Part shown: in pieces, positions 63,093-64,000 of the stretch
Layout of the letters: each line of letters begins with the position of its first letter
Numbering within the stretch: the stretch's first letter is position 1
From: Parasphingorhabdus sp.
GTDB lineage: Bacteria; Pseudomonadota; Alphaproteobacteria; Sphingomonadales; Sphingomonadaceae
Direction: 5' to 3'
NCBI GenBank assembly: GCA_030373505.1
Contig: JAUCYS010000014.1
Span: 1 to 64,000, forward strand
DNA length: 64,000 bases
Program-made: the position numbers and the translations under genes
Notes under the pieces: generated by a model
The model's input: the letters and a program-made list of their open reading frames with translations, nothing else
Told to the model about the DNA's origin: nothing
The model's database searches: none

Positions 63093-64000
63093 TCATTTCA
63101 GGTCGCTAGTCGCCAGAGGCGTCATATTCTGCACCACGCCAGCCATTTTTTCCCGCACATCATCCGGTGCCGCGATCAATCCGGCTTTTACCAGATAGCC
63201 GTCTCTTGCTCCCGCCTTGAGGAATTCCTGAACATAATCCTTCAGGCCCGGTATCACACCGATATGCTGTTTCTTGACATAGATGTAGAGGGGACGGGCG
63301 CCCGGATATTTCCCCGATGCGATGGCCTCGTAGGTTGGGTTGACGCCTGACACCGGAATGCCCCGAACGCTGTCGAGATTTTCTTCCAGAAAGCTGTAGC
63401 CAAAAATGCCGACGCTGTTCGGATTGGCCTTCAGCTTCTGGACAATCAGATTGTCGTTCTCGCCCGCGTCGACATAGGCACCGTCTGCCCTGATCTCGTG
63501 ACAGATGGCTTCAAACTCTGTCTTGTTGCTGTCCTTCAGCGCCTTGGTCGCCGGATCCGTCACGCAGCCGACTTCCATGATCAGCTCGGTGAGCGCATCG
63601 CGGGTACCGGATGTCGAGGGCGGGCCGTAGACGCTGATCGGGAATTTCGGCAGCGACGGATCAATGTCTGACCAGTTTTTGGCGCTGTTTTCCTTGCCGA
63701 ACGGACGTTCGGCAATCGCCCTGTATATCTGTACCGGGGTCAGCGAAAAGGCGGTGCCGTCATTCGCCTGGGCAACGGCAATGCCGTCTATACCGATCTG
63801 CACTTCCACGACATCGGTGACGCCGTTGCTCTCGCACAATTCCAGCTCGGACGCCTTGATCCGGCGCGATGCATTTGCAATGTCGGGCGTGTCCGCTCCG
63901 ACGCCAGCGCAGAACAGGCTCATCCCGCCGCCGGTTCCGGTCGATTCCAATATCGGAGACGAATGCGAACCATTGATGCTGAATTGTTCCGAGACCGCCT
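63093..64000 (-). CDS. pstS: Phosphate-binding protein PstS (N-terminus beyond the window)
   Basis: The frame is open to the right edge; the signal peptide is not visible. Recognised phosphate-binding features: ILESTGTGGG (STG of the anion site), VYGPPSTSGTRDALTE (Ser/Arg/Asp loop), and GIFGYSFLEEN. It heads the leftward pstS-pstC-pstA-pstB-phoU-phoB operon. The Pho-box promoter would lie to the right of the window. Confidence 0.93.
   Translation of the reverse strand, partial: AVSEQFSINGSHSSPILESTGTGGGMSLFCAGVGADTPDIANASRRIKASELELCESNGVTDVVEVQIGIDGIAVAQANDGTAFSLTPVQIYRAIAERPFGKENSAKNWSDIDPSLPKFPISVYGPPSTSGTRDALTELIMEVGCVTDPATKALKDSNKTEFEAICHEIRADGAYVDAGENDNLIVQKLKANPNSVGIFGYSFLEENLDSVRGIPVSGVNPTYEAIASGKYPGARPLYIYVKKQHIGVIPGLKDYVQEFLKAGARDGYLVKAGLIAAPDDVREKMAGVVQNMTPLATSDLK

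Noticed and set aside
1..64000. CRISPR arrays, rRNA genes, prophage or toxin-antitoxin modules
   Set aside because: No regularly spaced repeats with unique spacers, no rRNA stretches, and no phage structural, integrase or toxin families were seen.

Overview
The window reads as a chromosomal segment of an alphaproteobacterium of the order Sphingomonadales, in the Sphingorhabdus/Parasphingorhabdus/Sphingopyxis range. This rests on gene content and protein style (large TonB-dependent receptors, a MucR/Ros regulator, a DUF2794 protein, a DUF6491 lipoprotein, hslVU, a pst-phoU-phoB cluster), not on any marker that fixes a genus. The left third is an accessory copper/silver-resistance island. The right two thirds are core chromosome.

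Copper island, 1 to about 21.8 kb. The tail of an unknown His/Met-rich protein is followed by a DUF411 lipoprotein and a small Asp-His-Lys-Met repeat protein. A CsoR-type repressor is divergent from a DUF5676 membrane protein, a Cu(I) P1B-ATPase (YHS and HMBD metal-binding regions instead of HMA), a SAM methyltransferase and a truncated membrane-protein gene cut off by an IS66-family element (4838-7270). Next comes a leftward CusCBA/CusF efflux operon, in which CusB carries a fused CusF domain, with a 45-aa Met-rich membrane peptide at its end. Then follow Met-rich and membrane small proteins, a CueR-like MerR regulator, a second DUF411 protein with a Tat-type multicopper oxidase, a CBS protein with five Cys-Cys pairs, and an 847-aa SDR/SPW/VKOR-like fusion protein.

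Three promoters in the island (15492-15522 leftward, 18060-18090 leftward, 18537-18567 rightward) share the MerR-type layout: a TTGACC -35 box, a 19-bp spacer carrying a TTCC...GGAA dyad, and a weak -10. They appear to form one CueR-like regulon covering the small membrane/Met-rich pair, the oxidase/DUF411 pair and the CBS/fusion pair. The last pair is the best candidate in the window for an undescribed copper-responsive unit: the VKOR-like half of the fusion contains no cysteine at all.

From 22 to 28.4 kb are two TonB-dependent receptors with near-identical terminators. From 28.4 kb on come lipoproteins, a tRNA-Thr(UGU), a DUF429-like protein, a mechanosensitive-channel-like protein, a quinone oxidoreductase, a serine hydrolase, rarA, a GT4 glycosyltransferase, a MOSC protein, and a compact leftward cluster corC-ybeY-phoH-miaB-plsC-fur. 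Further on are mucR, rimI-tsaB-nitroreductase-nfuA, an M16 protease, a thioredoxin-fold lipoprotein, hslVU, an MFS transporter, pgsA-moaD-moaE, oxyR divergent from cysE-DUF2794, and the leftward phosphate operon pstS-pstC-pstA-pstB-phoU-phoB, whose pstS runs off the right edge.

All calls come from reading the sequence; no database search was run. Family names are from recognition of motifs and overall pattern.
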